Assembly (NCBI GenBank): GCA_944389515.1
Contig: CALXMQ010000003.1
Coordinates: 1-44,761 of the forward strand
Reading direction: 5' to 3'
Source of the DNA: an uncultured Alphaproteobacteria bacterium
Lineage (GTDB): Bacteria > Pseudomonadota > Alphaproteobacteria > Rs-D84
DNA length: 44,761 nucleotides
Part shown: piece after piece, positions 7,964 to 15,306 of the stretch
Numbering within the stretch: the stretch's first letter is position 1
Layout of the letters: each line of letters opens with the position of its first letter
Position numbers and translations under genes: made by a program
The notes under the pieces: model-generated
Seen by the model: the letters and a program-made list of their open reading frames with translations, nothing else
Databases searched by the model: none
Told to the model about the DNA's origin: nothing

Positions 7964-8392
7964 TTAATCAGATAAATTTCTGAATAATGCAGAACGCATA
8001 GATGCATTGTTATAAGTCATATATGCACAATCAGATGCGCAGTTATACATACACGCGTCAACATTTGAATATCCGGAAAAATACACCCATTGTGATACAG
8101 CCGGCGATATCATCCTGCAATAACAATTCACATTTCCGCTGGAATAAGATACTGTTGGAATATCTGATGATGTGGTACCCATTGATGTGCCACTGCGGCT
8201 GCTGCATGCGCTGATTCCTTGGACAGAAACAGTTCCGTCACATAATAACCCTCACTCTATTTTACCGCTTTGCGCTTTTTGTATAGTGCAACTGGACGAC
8301 GAATTCAAATCGACGCATTTTGTTACCGCCGCACATACCGGCGACACCACCAAGGCACCAGATAATCCCAGGATTAGTAAATGTTTTTTCAT
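7964..8392 (-). pseudogene. secreted WCxM-domain protein with in-frame TGA at a conserved Trp (locus 1)
   Basis: Starts at ATG 8392 after a strong AGGAGG. Codons 1-22 give signal peptide MKKHLLILGLSGALVVSPVCA, then 'AVTKCVDLNSSSSC', matching 'AVTKCVALNSSSTTC' of the 13337-13783 protein. Codon 47 is TGA (8252-8254 complement). Beyond it the same frame stays open to TAA and keeps the family features: GISACSS, CYCRMISPAVS, RSALFRNLSD. The paralogues have Trp (PEWDATC, VDWSVTC) where this gene has TGA (IE*GLLC), so one TGG-to-TGA change explains it. Could be a fresh nonsense mutation, a sequencing error or a readthrough site. TGA is used as a stop elsewhere here. Confidence 0.75.
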
Positions 8393-8430
8393 TTTGAAAC
8401 CTCCTTGTATTTTTCATTTGTTTTTCAATG

Positions 8431-8513
8431 AAAAAACCACCGAATTTTCAGGTGGTTGGAGATTTTTTCCCTTTAAGAGGTTTCGACACCCCATCAACGG
8501 AATGCCCGTTGAC
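8431..8513 (-). ncRNA. Cys-rich-locus leader RNA, short copy D
   Basis: 5' leader of the locus 1 operon. Reading 5'-3': stem GUCAACGG with CCGUUGAU around loop GCAUU, then GGGG/CCUC around UGUCGAAA, then a short linker and the terminator ACCACC/GGUGGU with a T tract. It lacks the ~120-nt middle domain of the other three copies, so these three elements form the minimal shared core. The AGGAGG of the gene could pair with the CCUC segment. Not a class I recognise. Confidence 0.72.
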
Positions 8514-8520
8514 AATAAAT

Positions 8521-8549
8521 ATATTATATTCTATCGCAATATAATGCAA
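8521..8549 (-). promoter_or_regulatory. promoter of leader RNA D
   Basis: TTGCAT (8544-8549), 17 bp, TAATAT (8521-8526); the first hairpin begins 8 bases downstream. Same boxes and spacing as the promoters of the other three leaders. Confidence 0.72.
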
Positions 8550-8579
8550 GGGATAAAAAAGAACGTGTCAGTAACAAAA

Positions 8580-9494
8580 TTATTCTTTATCTGCCAATGG
8601 ATGGGCATGTTCGTAAATATTTATTATTTCTGCCATATTTACTTTGGTATACAGTTGGGTCGTTGATAACGATGAATGCCCCAATAATTCTTGCAGACTG
8701 CGTAAATCCGCGCCACCAGCCAATAACGCGGTTGCAAATGTATGACGCAATGCGTGTGGCGTTACATAATCAGGTAACTGTAAATAATGGCGTAACTTTT
8801 CAATAACTTTTTCCGCCATGCGTGATGACATAGGCAAACCACGAATACTGCGAAATAATTCATCATCTGGGGCGTTACCAAATGGCCGCAATTTGATATA
8901 TTTTTCAATCGCATCCAGTACCGCTGGTAATGTTGGGACAATGCGTTCTTTTGACCCTTTGCCCAAGATACGCAAAGAATTTGGCCGACCACGAACGTCA
9001 ATGTTTTTTAACGATAACGCTTCGGATATACGCAGGCCGCAACCAAAAATCAACACCACCAATGCCCAATCACGTGCGGCAATCCATGGTTCAGATTTAT
9101 CAATTTCACGAATTGCATCATGCATGTGTTCAACATCAGATACATCGATTGCCTTGGATAATTTTCGTGGAACCTTGGGCGAAGATATCAATCCAATCGC
9201 ATCATTTTTAATATTATGATATCGCGCCAGATATTTATAAAATCCGCGCAAAGACGATAATGCGCGTGCGGTCGATTTATGCGCCAAATTACGACGCGCC
9301 CGATCCGCCAACCATGCACGAAAGCAAATCGTATCCGCACGCGCAATATCAGATAACGAAACATCCGCGCCAATATAATTAGTATAAAAAGCTATAAAAT
9401 CACGGATGTCTGTTTCATACGCAGTCGCCGTATGCACAGAATAATTCTTGGTCTGTGTTAAATATTCTATGAAATCGGCGACATATTCGTTCAT
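8580..9494 (-). CDS. xerC: tyrosine recombinase XerC
   Basis: 304 aa. Resolves chromosome dimers at dif with XerD at the septum. N-terminal SAM-like core-binding domain (YVADFIEYLTQTKNYSVHTATAYETDI). Catalytic residues in order: Arg in CGLRISEALSL, Lys in ILGKGSKERIVP, HALRH with the second Arg, LLGHSSLSTTQLYTKV with the final His and nucleophilic Tyr. 'SLQELLGH' and the ending 'INIYEHAHP' resemble XerC more than XerD. It follows the SIMPL gene by 3 bp, so they are probably cotranscribed. Confidence 0.85.
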   Translation of the reverse strand: MNEYVADFIEYLTQTKNYSVHTATAYETDIRDFIAFYTNYIGADVSLSDIARADTICFRAWLADRARRNLAHKSTARALSSLRGFYKYLARYHNIKNDAIGLISSPKVPRKLSKAIDVSDVEHMHDAIREIDKSEPWIAARDWALVVLIFGCGLRISEALSLKNIDVRGRPNSLRILGKGSKERIVPTLPAVLDAIEKYIKLRPFGNAPDDELFRSIRGLPMSSRMAEKVIEKLRHYLQLPDYVTPHALRHTFATALLAGGADLRSLQELLGHSSLSTTQLYTKVNMAEIINIYEHAHPLADKE

Positions 9495-9497
9495 TGG

Positions 9498-10241
9498 TTA
9501 TTTTATTTCAAATGTTGCAGATACACTGACAGAAACTTCGGTATCTTTGGCAACAATACTGCCAGCGGCAGAAAATGCCTCGGCATCAGCAACAGCCATT
9601 TTTGCAGACGCAGTCAAGAAATTAGACGAACGGGGCTGAACAGATGCAGAACCGCCAACATCGTATGATACGCGCAACAATTTTCCGGCACTGCGACCAT
9701 CGCCTGCGGCCAATGCATTCGCGCGTTCACGGGCGTTTTCAACCGCCGCCGACAGACAGCCTTCTAATATTGGTTTCATGGCTTCGGCACTGGTATACAT
9801 ACGCAAATTTTCAGAATAAACATCTTCTTGACCTGCAAACTGGGTCAGAATTTTTTCAATCGTTTCAATATTATCCGCAGAAACTTCGACTGCAATGGTT
9901 GTTTCAGTACCCAATACAACAGATTTTTCCAGTTCACGATTCCATTCTGACCGTTCATATGAATTAAATTCAGTTGTTTGCATCTGGACATCTTGGGTTT
10001 TCAAGAAATTTGTAATTTCATTGATTTTCGCAGTTGCCATTTTCATTGACGCCGCAGCAGATTTATCCAACGTTGTTACACGTAATGTGATTGCAGTTCT
10101 GTCCTTGGGCGCAGATGTTAAACATTGGCCATTTACCACAATTTCACGCGGCATATCTGGTTTGTCCAACCATCCAAATAACAACGCCAATACGGCACCA
10201 ACACCAATTACACTGCCCGTCCAAATCAAAGCATTTTTCAT
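9498..10241 (-). CDS. SIMPL-domain (DUF541) periplasmic protein
   Basis: 247 aa with AAGGAG eight bases upstream. A single N-terminal membrane anchor or uncleaved signal (ALIWTGSVIGVGAVLALLFGW) leads into a SIMPL domain: early beta strand 'REIVVNGQCLTSAPKDRTAITLRVTT', conserved 'ENARERANALAAGDGRSAGKLLRVSY' and terminal 'VSVSVSATFEI'. These proteins form ring-like assemblies in the bacterial envelope and their role is poorly defined. It lies between trpS (30 bp gap) and xerC (3 bp gap) on the same strand. Confidence 0.82.
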   Translation of the reverse strand: MKNALIWTGSVIGVGAVLALLFGWLDKPDMPREIVVNGQCLTSAPKDRTAITLRVTTLDKSAAASMKMATAKINEITNFLKTQDVQMQTTEFNSYERSEWNRELEKSVVLGTETTIAVEVSADNIETIEKILTQFAGQEDVYSENLRMYTSAEAMKPILEGCLSAAVENARERANALAAGDGRSAGKLLRVSYDVGGSASVQPRSSNFLTASAKMAVADAEAFSAAGSIVAKDTEVSVSVSATFEIK

Positions 10242-10271
10242 TTTTTCGTCTCCTTTCCCTTGGTAATAAAA

Positions 10272-11264
10272 TTATCCCAGCATGGCGCGATGAACGCGTT
10301 CATATGTTTTTTCTGCAACGACACGTGCACGCGTGGCACCATCTGACAAAACAGAATCCAATTCAGACGTGTTTGCCATTAAACGTTCGTATTCTGCACG
10401 TGGGGCGGATAATACAGAATTTATTTTTTCAAATAATATCTTTTTGGCATCACCATATCCCATACCACCACGTTCAAATTGTGCCCGTAAATCTGCAATT
10501 TCATTTGCGTTGGCAAAATGTTTATATAATTGGAATATTGTGGATTCGTCTGGATTTTTAGGTTCTTGCGGTAATTTGCTGTCTGTGATAATACGCATAA
10601 TTTTCTTTTTTAATTCTGATTCAGGCGCAAACAACGGAATTACATTATCATACGATTTACTCATTTTCCGGCCATCCAGTCCTGGGATAATACCAGTATC
10701 TGCACCAATTATTGGTTCTGGCAGTTTGAACGTTTCACCATATGTATGATTAAAATATCCGGCAATATCACGCGCAAATTCAACATGCTGTTTCTGGTCG
10801 GCACCCACTGGAACAACATCTGTATCATACAGCAGTATATCCGCCGCCATCAATATCGGATATGTGTACAACCCCATATTTACCCCAGCATCAGGGTCAG
10901 CCCCAGCAGCATCATTTTTTTCAACGGCGGCCTTGTACGAATGGGCACGATTCATTAAACCTTTTGGGGTGACGTTCATCAACATCGTAGATAATTGTGA
11001 AACCTGGACAATATCGGATTGGCGGAACAATACCGCATTATTCAAATCCAGCCCCAATGCCAATAATATCGCCGCAATTTCGTAAGTATGCTGTTTAATC
11101 AATTTTGGGTCATGTATAATATTTAACGCATGCAAATCAGCAATAAAAACAAATGTTTTATTCGTTTTTGCCATTTCAACCAATGGTTTTAATGCCCCAA
11201 CATAATTTCCCATGTGTGGGGTACCAGTGGGCTTGATTCCAGTCAATACAATTTGCTGTGTCAT
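10272..11264 (-). CDS. trpS: tryptophanyl-tRNA synthetase
   Basis: 330 aa from ATG 11264 with AAGGA upstream; the longer open frame runs back into the rpsD region and is not coding there. Class I synthetase: 'GIKPTGTPHMGNYVGAL' carries the HIGH-type signature and 'DGRKMSKSYDN' the KMSKS loop. 'GADQKQHVEFARDIA' is typical of TrpRS. Length matches the bacterial family. Charges tRNA-Trp in the cytoplasm. An intrinsic terminator separates it from rpsD. Confidence 0.95.
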   Translation of the reverse strand: MTQQIVLTGIKPTGTPHMGNYVGALKPLVEMAKTNKTFVFIADLHALNIIHDPKLIKQHTYEIAAILLALGLDLNNAVLFRQSDIVQVSQLSTMLMNVTPKGLMNRAHSYKAAVEKNDAAGADPDAGVNMGLYTYPILMAADILLYDTDVVPVGADQKQHVEFARDIAGYFNHTYGETFKLPEPIIGADTGIIPGLDGRKMSKSYDNVIPLFAPESELKKKIMRIITDSKLPQEPKNPDESTIFQLYKHFANANEIADLRAQFERGGMGYGDAKKILFEKINSVLSAPRAEYERLMANTSELDSVLSDGATRARVVAEKTYERVHRAMLG

Positions 11265-11316
11265 GTTAAAAATCCTTTTGATTGTAATGATATATTCTTT
11301 GTGTTTGTTTTGCCAG

Positions 11317-11347
11317 TAAAAAGAAATCCCACCGGAATCGGTGGGAT
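11317..11347 (-). terminator. intrinsic terminator of rpsD
   Basis: On the minus strand ATCCCACCG/CGGTGGGAT hairpin followed by TTCTTTTT, 20 bp after the rpsD stop. Confidence 0.85.
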
Positions 11348-11367
11348 TAAATTTATTCGCATTATGT

Positions 11368-12000
11368 TTAACGAGAATAAAATTCGACGACCAGTTCCGG
11401 GAACATCTGGACAGGATATGGAACGTCTGCAAACATTGGTACGCGTGTAAATGTTGCGGTAAAGTTCGCACTGTCCACATTGATATAATCCGGCCATTGA
11501 CGTTCAGCAGATTCCAACGCCAATACAACCAACGGCATTTGTTTTGCTTTTTCACTGACGGTGATAACGTCACCTGGTTTTACCTGGTAAGAAGCGATTT
11601 TTACGCGTTTACCATTGACATAGATGTGACCGTGACTGACCAACTGGCGCGCAGAAAAGACGGTTGGCGCCAATTTTGAACGATACACAACCGCATCCAA
11701 ACGACGTTCCAGCAATCCAATCAAATTATCTGGGGTATCACCACGCATATTGTTTGCTTCTAAATAATATGCACGGAATTTCTTTTCGCCAATGTTGCCA
11801 TAATAACCCTTTAATGTCTGTTTTGCGCGCATCTGTTTTGCGTAATCAGACGAATTACCACCACGGGATGTTGGCCCATGCTGACCAGGTTTATATTTAC
11901 GTTTGTTAAATGGCGATTTCGCCTGGCCCCACAGATTGACACCCAAACTGCGGCCGATTTTTAATTTACGTGTGCTGCGCTTTGCGCCTGCTCTTGCCAT
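11368..12000 (-). CDS. rpsD: 30S ribosomal protein S4
   Basis: 210 aa with AAAAGGA upstream. N-terminal domain without the zinc-knuckle cysteines, '[16 protein letters not shown]', then the S4 RNA-binding domain '[37 protein letters not shown]', ending '[10 protein letters not shown]'. Primary 16S rRNA binder and assembly nucleator. Length and layout match alphaproteobacterial S4. Monocistronic here, with its own promoter and terminator. Confidence 0.97.
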   Translation of the reverse strand: MARAGAKRSTRKLKIGRSLGVNLWGQAKSPFNKRKYKPGQHGPTSRGGNSSDYAKQMRAKQTLKGYYGNIGEKKFRAYYLEANNMRGDTPDNLIGLLERRLDAVVYRSKLAPTVFSARQLVSHGHIYVNGKRVKIASYQVKPGDVITVSEKAKQMPLVVLALESAERQWPDYINVDSANFTATFTRVPMFADVPYPVQMFPELVVEFYSR

Positions 12001-12115
12001 AATATTATCCTTTTATTTTTTGGTTTTTTTGGTGCCAGACACTTCACAGAATCCTTATCGTCAATATGACCAAAATCCATATTGCTTATTCAGTTCTGGT
12101 TATCCAGCGGCGTTC

Positions 12116-12144
12116 AGTTTATCTTGTTTTTTGCGAAAAATCAA
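12116..12144 (-). promoter_or_regulatory. promoter of rpsD
   Basis: TTGATT (12139-12144), 17 bp, TAAACT (12116-12121), predicting a leader of about 108 nt before the rpsD ATG, long enough for S4-type feedback structure, although no such structure was resolved by eye. Confidence 0.5.
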
Positions 12145-12235
12145 GCAAATTCTGTAACTTTATAAAATTACAAATTCCAAATATATTTTTCGTAATCAAA
12201 ATAAAACATTTATGTATACCAAGTAAAATTTTACA

Positions 12236-12775
12236 TTAAAATTTAACCTTTGGTGTCTTTTTTTCTGTTTCATCCATTTCAAACATTTTTTCAGGCGTAA
12301 TATTAAACATACGCGCGACAATATTTGATGGAAATTGGTCTATTTGCGTATTCAGCCCCATTACAACATTGTTATAAAATTGGCGCGCCGCCTGAATTTT
12401 AGTTTCTGTATCTGTCAATTCACGTTGTAATTCTAAAAAGTTTTCATTTGCACGTAATGTTGGATAGTTTTCTGAAATCGCAAACAAGTTCTTTAATGTT
12501 TCTGTCAATTTATTTTCAGCATCAGCACGATTTGCACCCCCAGCCGCCATTGCCGCATCACGCGCACGCGTAACAGATTCCAAAGTTTCGCGTTCGTGTT
12601 TGGCCGCGCCACGCACAGTTTCAATCAAATTAGGTATTAAATCATAACGACGCTTTAATTGTGTATCGATTGTTGACCATGCTTCGCGTACCTGGTTCTG
12701 GCGCGCAACCAGTCCATTGTACACCATAATAAAATATAACAAAACAACCGCAATAACGGCAATCGTAATCCACAT
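12236..12775 (-). CDS. lemA: LemA family protein
   Basis: 179 aa, AAAGGAG upstream. One N-terminal membrane helix (IAVIAVVLLYFIMVYNGLV), then the LemA four-helix domain with signature 'RQNQVREAWSTIDTQLKRRYDLIPNLIETVRGAAKHERETLESVTRAR' and 'LKNLFAISENYPTLRANENFLELQRELTDTETKI'. The C terminus contains 'FPSNIVARMFNITPEKMFEM', normal for the family. Envelope-located; molecular role unclear. No TPM or htpX partner gene lies next to it. Confidence 0.92.
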   Translation of the reverse strand: MWITIAVIAVVLLYFIMVYNGLVARQNQVREAWSTIDTQLKRRYDLIPNLIETVRGAAKHERETLESVTRARDAAMAAGGANRADAENKLTETLKNLFAISENYPTLRANENFLELQRELTDTETKIQAARQFYNNVVMGLNTQIDQFPSNIVARMFNITPEKMFEMDETEKKTPKVKF

Positions 12776-12900
12776 ATAAAACTCCTTTGATTATTATATG
12801 TGTATTGTATACGCATGATTTAATAAAATCAAATCGATATTCAACAAATAAAGCGTCGCGCATGACAGGAAAGAGAGTAAGTGAATTTCTTGAACTCTCT

Positions 12901-13006
12901 AACCACCCCGGGCTTCGCCCACCCCTCCGCAGAGGGGAACTTGGTCTTCGTCCCGTTGCAGAATAAGTTCCCCTCTATTGGAGGGGTGTCCGCAGGACGG
13001 GGTGGT
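12901..13006. repeat. long palindromic intergenic repeat (REP/MITE-like)
   Basis: Nested inverted repeats: ACCACCCCG with CGGGGTGGT, CACCCCTCC with GGAGGGGTG, AGAGGGGAACTT with AAGTTCCCCTCT, arms about 42 bp around a loop of about 20 bp. It ends four bases before the stop codon of the CPSGY gene. A degenerate partial copy with the same left flank (TTGAA-TCT-TAACCACCCCG) sits near 14118. It is non-coding. Confidence 0.75.
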
Positions 13007-13009
13007 CTT

Positions 13010-13327
13010 CTAGTCCATTGCGCAGGCAGATGTGTATTCATATGTGCCAGTGGCGTCTGTATAGGACACACCCACCGGCGCGTACATTATGCACGATCCT
13101 TCTGGGCTGGCCACAAGGCAACTGGTGGCTGTGCCAGCGGACGTATAGCCCGATGGGCATGAACTGTTCGCAATATCCATATATTCTTCGACAACCGCGA
13201 CATAGCCCGACGGGCATGATGTTGATGGGGGATTTATTACCTGCACAGGCGGACGAATTTCAATGCCCAAAGCCATTGCAGACACTGGGCAACATAATAC
13301 AAATAAAATCAGCATTCGTTTCATCAT
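13010..13327 (-). CDS. small secreted CPSGY-repeat Cys-rich protein (locus 2)
   Basis: 105 aa; Met1 or Met2, with GGGGGTG upstream. Signal peptide MMKRMLILFVLCCPVSAMA, then two SCPSGY units (about residues 37 and 57) and CIMYAPVGVSYTDATGTYEYTSAC. Close homologue of the 7667-7942 protein. It lies 9 bp downstream of the WCxM gene in the same operon order as locus 1. It ends in TAG beside the palindromic repeat. Function unknown; five mature cysteines suggest oxidative folding outside the cytoplasm. Confidence 0.78.
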   Translation of the reverse strand: MMKRMLILFVLCCPVSAMALGIEIRPPVQVINPPSTSCPSGYVAVVEEYMDIANSSCPSGYTSAGTATSCLVASPEGSCIMYAPVGVSYTDATGTYEYTSACAMD

Positions 13328-13336
13328 GCACCCCCA

Positions 13337-13783
13337 TTAGTCGGAAAGAGAACCAAACATCCCACTCCGAAAGGACGCATATTCTTTAAGATAATCCGCA
13401 CAACCCTGCGCACAACCCCAGACGCAAGAATCAACCGAGCTGAACCTGGCGTAGAATACCCAGCGTGCCGACACGGCAGGACTTATCATTTTACACCAAC
13501 AGTATTTGTTAGCGCCACTTGTTGACGATGTGGCTAATTCCGTTGCTGTTTGTCCTATTGAACTGCCACTTTTACTGCTGCATACGCCTATGCCACTTAT
13601 CGGTGTGCTTACCCCATTTGTGGTGCACGTCGCATCCCATTCGGGGTGCCCTGTGTTTTGTGAAGCATCTGATGTACATGTCGTACTGCTGCTGTTCAAT
13701 GCGACGCATTTTGTTACAGCGTGGACGCTGGTGGTGGTTACAACGCAGAATATTGCGCCAGTAATGATGATTTTTAATTTCAT
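13337..13783 (-). CDS. secreted WCxM-domain Cys-rich protein (locus 2)
   Basis: 148 aa, AGGAG before ATG 13783. Signal peptide (MKLKIIITGAIFCVVTTTSVHA), then TKCVALNSSSTTC, PEWDATC (Trp49), GIGVCSS, the hallmark CWCKMISPAVS at 95-105 followed by WVFYARF, and a Cys cluster CVWGCAQGC. It ends SGMFGSLSD. It is the intact reference for a four-member family in this window (7964-8392, 20403-20930, and the C-terminal half of 20949-21653). The hydroxyl-rich middle (STSG) may be a linker. I recognise no named domain. Confidence 0.78.
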   Translation of the reverse strand: MKLKIIITGAIFCVVTTTSVHAVTKCVALNSSSTTCTSDASQNTGHPEWDATCTTNGVSTPISGIGVCSSKSGSSIGQTATELATSSTSGANKYCWCKMISPAVSARWVFYARFSSVDSCVWGCAQGCADYLKEYASFRSGMFGSLSD

Positions 13784-13811
13784 TTTCTAACTCCTGTTTT
13801 TTCTGAATAAG

Positions 13812-14013
13812 AAAACCACCAAAAAACTTGGTGGTCAGGAGGTTAGCAACAATCCTTAGAATTGTGTCGTGTATTGGATATTCCACGAACCCTCCTGACC
13901 CATGGTCAGGAGTTTTTATTTTACGTCGCATAAAAACAGCGCATACGCGCCAGTTTCTCCGTCCGACGCTAAGGCAGAGGTTGCTACACCCCATCGGTGG
14001 AACACCCACCGAC
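13812..14013 (-). ncRNA. Cys-rich-locus leader RNA, copy C
   Basis: About 200 nt. Hairpin 1: GUCGGUGG with CCACCGAU around GUGUU. Hairpin 2: GGGG/CCUC around UGUAGCAA. A CGUCG/CGACG stem encloses a GCGC/GCGC hairpin. Then ACUCCUG, GGUCAGGAGG, a UCGUG/CACGA hairpin, an ACAAUUC/GAUUGU hairpin, and CCUCCUGACC joined to the terminator CCACCAA/TTGGTGG. The gene's SD context is CAGGAG. Stems covary with the other copies. Confidence 0.8.
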
Positions 14014-14019
14014 ATTTTT

Positions 14020-14048
14020 ATAATACCGCGTTGACATGAATAATGCAA
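14020..14048 (-). promoter_or_regulatory. promoter of leader RNA C
   Basis: TTGCAT (14043-14048), 17 bp, TATTAT (14020-14025); hairpin 1 starts 7 bases downstream. Confidence 0.75.
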
Positions 14049-14117
14049 GGGGCATTTGTTGTGCACAGCGTATACATTATTCCAACGCCACAGCATGGAA
14101 ATAAGTGTACTTTTTTT

Positions 14118-14180
14118 CGAATTCTTTAACCACCCCGTCCTGGGGGCAGTCATCTAATAAAGGGGGTCAAGTGGTCGGGG
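14118..14180. repeat. degenerate partial copy of the palindromic repeat
   Basis: Shares TAACCACCCCG and its left flank with the element at 12901, then diverges (GTCCTGGGGG..GTGGTCGGGG). Together with leader C, its promoter and the HU terminator this accounts for the 454 bp without a gene between 13783 and 14238. Confidence 0.45.
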
Positions 14181-14186
14181 ACAGGC

Positions 14187-14219
14187 AATAAAAACCCCAC
14201 CAATCGGTGGGATTTTTAT
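14187..14219 (-). terminator. intrinsic terminator of HU
   Basis: On the minus strand CCCACC/GGTGGG hairpin followed by GTTTTTATT, 18 bp beyond the HU stop. Confidence 0.8.
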
Positions 14220-14237
14220 TAAACAAAATCAAACGAT

Positions 14238-14510
14238 TTAGTTCAAAGCATCTTTCAAAGCTTTGCCTGGTTTGAATTTCGGCTGAGTAGAAGCCGGAAT
14301 CTTAATCGCGGCACCAGTCTGAGGATTACGGCCTGTGGTCGCTTTGCGTTTTGCGGTTGTAAATGTACCGAAACCAACCAAGCGAACTTCGCCTTTCTTT
14401 TTCAGAACTTTTGTAACTGTGTTGATAAATGCATCCAAGCATGCCGCAGCGGTTGCCTTGGTTACTTCGACTTCGTTTGCGATTGCTTCAATCAGTTGCT
14501 GTTTGTTCAT
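14238..14510 (-). CDS. hup: HU family DNA-binding protein
   Basis: 90 aa from ATG 14510 (AAAGGAG upstream). The full HU/IHF fold is visible: 'MNKQQLIEAIANEVEVTKATAAACLDAFINTVTKVLKKKGEVRLVGFGTF' and the DNA-binding arm 'RNPQTGAAIKIPAS' ending 'FKPGKALKDALN'. Histone-like nucleoid protein that bends DNA. HU is favoured over IHF by the single-copy context and KxxGRNPQTG arm. It has its own promoter, a long structured leader and a terminator. Confidence 0.95.
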   Translation of the reverse strand: MNKQQLIEAIANEVEVTKATAAACLDAFINTVTKVLKKKGEVRLVGFGTFTTAKRKATTGRNPQTGAAIKIPASTQPKFKPGKALKDALN

Positions 14511-14561
14511 TGTGTTTTCTCCTTTCATATAAATTTATATAAGGTGTCCGGCAGTCCCCAA

Positions 14562-14647
14562 GCAATGCCAATGGAATCAAACGTCCCAGTTATACGCACA
14601 TTTTAACACATCGTATAACGCAATCCATTGTATTCCATGGACATTGC
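14562..14647 (-). ncRNA. structured 5' leader of HU mRNA
   Basis: Between the HU promoter and gene, two 16-base arms (14632-14647 and 14562-14577) pair with one mismatch: GCAAUGUCCAUGGAAU with AUUCCAUUGGCAUUGC. Inside, GUUAUACG (complement of 14612-14619) pairs perfectly with CGUAUAAC (complement of 14589-14596). The stem ends about 50 nt before the AUG. Possibly a stability or autoregulatory element. Confidence 0.55.
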
Positions 14648-14664
14648 CTGTGCTGCTTATCCGA

Positions 14665-14693
14665 ATCGTAGAGAATTCGGGCGTTCAAGTCAA
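14665..14693 (-). promoter_or_regulatory. promoter of HU
   Basis: TTGACT (14688-14693), 17 bp, TACGAT (14665-14670), predicting a leader of nearly 150 nt. Confidence 0.7.
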
Positions 14694-14741
14694 GAGTATA
14701 TTTAATTTTTGATAATTTTTATAAATGTTGACAAAATCAAT

Positions 14742-15218
14742 TTAATTATGCACCGCATCCGCATGTACCGCACGCGCACCCGGTGTATCGGATTCGCACA
14801 GAACATATTGGCCATCTAAACCATCAACGGTTACACTGCGGAAATAATTGGGCGTCATCACAAACAACAGCACAATCACAGATACCCAAAATATAAACTT
14901 GGTCATTTGCCATGGTTTTGCAAAACTGTCGCGCTTGAAAGAATCACTTAATAAATTCTGGTATAACGCCCATCCCCAACTGAACGCCAATAACATTACC
15001 GCTGCAAATAATGCAATTATCATATATTTGTGAAATGGTATCAATGCAGATGAAAAGCCGTCCCAAAACGTACTGGTCGTTGGGCATATATATAATGCGT
15101 TCGCCGCAACATCTGGGGCCAACTGGATTGCCGGATTTGGCGCCAACTGTAACCCAAAAGACACCACAACAACAATGGCGACCAATGCAACGATTGAAAA
15201 CAGCATTACAGGTTTCAT
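14742..15218 (-). CDS. three-helix membrane protein, unknown function
   Basis: 158 aa, AAGGA upstream. Hydrophobic segments at about 4-24, 64-87 and 109-126 (MKPVMLFSIVALVAIVVVVSF, MIIALFAAVMLLAFSWGWAL, FIFWVSVIVLLFVM). The 'ICPTTSTFWDGF' stretch lies between helices 1 and 2, and a Cys near the C terminus (YVLCESDT) would also be outside if the N terminus is inside. No family recognised. It has an intact promoter and is divergent from the glycosyltransferase-like gene. Confidence 0.65.
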   Translation of the reverse strand: MKPVMLFSIVALVAIVVVVSFGLQLAPNPAIQLAPDVAANALYICPTTSTFWDGFSSALIPFHKYMIIALFAAVMLLAFSWGWALYQNLLSDSFKRDSFAKPWQMTKFIFWVSVIVLLFVMTPNYFRSVTVDGLDGQYVLCESDTPGARAVHADAVHN

Positions 15219-15246
15219 ATTTGATTCCTTGAAATCTTTGTTTTAT

Positions 15247-15299
15247 ATTATATCACAAACAAGTAATACATTGCAATTTGATAAACTTTTATTTAGAAT
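15247..15299. promoter_or_regulatory. divergent promoters sharing a palindromic -35 box
   Basis: TTGCAA at 15271-15276 reads the same on both strands. Rightward: 17 bp then TAGAAT (15294-15299), seven bases before ATG 15307, so leaderless. Leftward: 18 bp then TATAAT (15247-15252 complement), serving the gene starting at 15218. Confidence 0.6.
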
Positions 15300-15306
15300 T
15301 ATCACC

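Noticed and set aside
7964-8392. Reassignment of TGA to tryptophan (genetic code 4) to explain the in-frame TGA
   Set aside because: queA ends in TGA within an ATGA overlap with the M16 gene, the 20403-20930 WCxM gene ends in TGA exactly where its paralogues end, and the 15307 gene also ends in TGA. Trp is written TGG throughout. TGA is used as a stop.
10272-11573. 433-aa version of TrpRS
   Set aside because: The added N-terminal residues lie opposite to and within rpsD and its terminator; the ATG at 11264 gives the standard family start.
7629-14219. CRISPR-like array from the recurring hairpins
   Set aside because: The repeats are terminators and leaders of genes, irregularly spaced and on both strands, with no spacer pattern and no cas genes.
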